Positions 63,501 to 64,000 of a stretch of DNA of 64,000 nucleotides are shown here, one piece after another. Made by a program: the position numbers and the translations under genes. The stretch lies in NCBI GenBank assembly GCA_003222245.1, contig QHVH01000028.1, positions 1 to 64,000 on the forward strand, given 5' to 3'. Each line of letters opens with the position of its first letter. Position 1 is the first letter of the stretch. The notes beneath the pieces were generated by a model. It was given only the letters and a program-made list of their open reading frames with translations, had not been told where the DNA came from and searched no databases. The stretch comes from Blastocatellia bacterium AA13 (lineage in GTDB: Bacteria > Acidobacteriota > Blastocatellia > UBA7656).

Positions 63501-64000
63501 TAACCGGACGCGTCCCGAGTTTGCGCGTGTGTTCGGCTACTTCACGAATCTTCTTCCGATACGGGCCGATCTAACGGGGCTTCCCGGTTATGACGAGCTA
63601 ATAGAACGGACCCGCGAGCGGGTGCTGGGCGCGCTCGATCATCAGGACTATCCGTTCGCTCGGCTGGTCGATCGACTACAGCCGGTGAGAGATCCGAGCC
63701 GGCCTCCGCTGTGTCAGGCCGCGTTTGTCATGCAACGAGCCAATCCATCCGAACAGGAAGGCTTCGAGAGCCTGGCCATTGGGAGCGCGGGAATTCAGAT
63801 GATGCTCGGCGGATTGAGTGTTGAACCGGTTGCGATGGAGCGACAGATCGCTCCGTTCGAGCTCACGTTGATGGCTGCCGAGCATGAAGGATGTATCTAC
63901 GCCGCGATGCAGTACAACTCCGATCTCTTCGATGCATCCGCCGTCGAGCGGATGGCAGGAGAGATGAAAGTGCTTCTCGAGTCCGCGTTGGCCGAGCCGG
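60598..64000 (+). CDS. FAAL-ACP-condensation protein, 3' partial
   Basis: More than 1130 codons, running off the window. The start is ATG 60598 or the adjacent ATG 60601. Order: fatty acyl-AMP ligase (1-590, opening TLVDLLRRRAEEHPDKRAYT, AMP motif YTSGSTSHPKGVMLTHHN near 175), an acyl carrier domain with Ser in DYGLDSLAAIE (near 637), then a condensation domain from about 698 (SIGQQALWFLYQLAP), with its core at 826-831 reading NHIIAD (catalytic His827, Asp831). This is a lipoinitiation module: a fatty acid is activated, placed on the carrier and passed to the first amino acid. The next domains lie beyond the window. Confidence 0.93.
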   Translation, partial: MMSHGYLTAEFTLVDLLRRRAEEHPDKRAYTFLNSDGVAEGALSYRELDERAQSAAARLQETVAAGERVLLLFPPGLDYISAFFGCLYAGVIAVPAYPPSRRQGSMARIVSIAMDCQPAAVLTTASILNRFSADLRESGSLAQVQWLALDAPGASMHEAWRRPDVRGDSIAFLQYTSGSTSHPKGVMLTHHNLLHNEESIQKMFRQDEQSIIVGWLPLYHDMGLIGNVIQPLYSGAACVLMSPMTFLQKPFRWLEAISNYRATTSGGPNFSYDLCVRRISAEERASLDLRSWRVAFNGAEPIRSDTLDRFAGAFESRGFDRKSFHACYGLAEASLLVAGAREPLIKRVAAKALERNRVIAASSDDPSNSRVLVGCGDVLCGDNLVIVDPGTSERCQTGRVGEIWFSGRGVALGYWNRSEESASAFGARLDGDNEGRFLRTGDLGFIDEDCLFITGRLKDLIIIRGLNYYPQDIELSVEQSHPALRPGCGVAFSIDDAEGEMLAAVQEVERRFQDCEAAEVFAAIREAVARDHQLQLHAIILVKAGSIPKTSSGKLQRNACKLAYFENALDAVARWQSDGANDSDIAEYDHDNPNEASPPDRLANGQVQDWLREMAASRLGCDSEHVGIDLPLTDYGLDSLAAIEVIHKIETEFGVAIPLADLLQGCSIRDLALEIAGERRSDNRHSVFTFSTERPPEYPLSIGQQALWFLYQLAPSSSAYNIGGAIRIRSELDISVVRRILTSLAARHRALRTTFHSVDGTPVQRVHDRSEVSLSEYDATKWTESEVSLRMAEEAERPFQLDKGPLFRAVLFKVGEREHILELVFNHIIADFWSLAILASEWGALYEAISEGSQAELSPLSADYSDYVRFENRRLGGEDDAKLFDYWREQLAGDLPALDLPITKPRPAIQTHVGASHKFILSEETTLGLRAAAARHRTTLYVTLLAAYEALLYRYCGQSDFVVGSVAANRTRPEFARVFGYFTNLLPIRADLTGLPGYDELIERTRERVLGALDHQDYPFARLVDRLQPVRDPSRPPLCQAAFVMQRANPSEQEGFESLAIGSAGIQMMLGGLSVEPVAMERQIAPFELTLMAAEHEGCIYAAMQYNSDLFDASAVERMAGEMKVLLESALAEP

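Overview
The window looks like a chromosomal segment of an Acidobacteriota member, possibly Blastocatellia. The taxonomic call is an inference from gene content: an acidobacterial-type duplicated permease (ADOP family), a winged-helix/TPR regulator, paired N-terminal motifs seen in many acidobacterial repeat proteins, and fairly high GC. No 16S rRNA gene is present to confirm it.

Region 1 (about 0.9-15.5 kb) is a core information-processing block. It runs tRNA-Thr, tRNA-Tyr, tRNA-Gly, tRNA-Thr, tuf, rpmG, tRNA-Trp, secE, nusG, rplK, rplA, rplJ, rplL, rpoB, rpoC, and ends at a strong bidirectional terminator. The four tRNAs before tuf have the same order as thrU-tyrU-glyT-thrT-tufB in E. coli. 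RpoB carries an eight-cysteine insertion near its N-terminus.

Region 2 (15.5-38.7 kb) is a mixed stretch. On the minus strand lies a large NLR-like receptor candidate made of seven near-identical WD40 blades, a Roc-type GTPase, a COR-like region, a zinc ribbon and a TIR domain. It is followed by a large catalase and a ferritin-like protein, MutS2, a YghO-like acetyltransferase, MoaC, an M50-type membrane protease, a secreted-side protease fused to an FHA domain, ClpB, threonine synthase, a leucine-rich-repeat protein, a YciI-like protein and an M28 peptidase.

Region 3 (38.8-40.7 kb) is a REP-associated tyrosine transposase (RAYT) gene set in a dense field of small palindromes and about 97-bp direct repeats.

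Region 4 (41.0 kb to the window end) is a hybrid lipo-NRPS/PKS biosynthetic cluster that continues past the edge. One operon has a NusG paralogue, a KS-AT-DH-KR-ACP polyketide synthase, a Cy-A-PCP NRPS module predicted to load cysteine, and a carrier-like protein that lacks the phosphopantetheine serine. A second operon has an MbtH fusion, a VioC-type dioxygenase, an ADOP permease, an unknown protein and a FAAL-ACP-condensation protein. Between them sit a winged-helix/TPR regulator (minus strand) and a PspF-like sigma-54 activator. A good sigma-54 promoter precedes the second operon. Both operon leaders carry nearly the same 18-bp element (17 of 18 identical), which resembles the ops element bound by RfaH. 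This suggests a self-contained control system: sigma-54 initiation plus a dedicated NusG paralogue that lets RNA polymerase read through the long operons. This is the most interesting hypothesis in the window.
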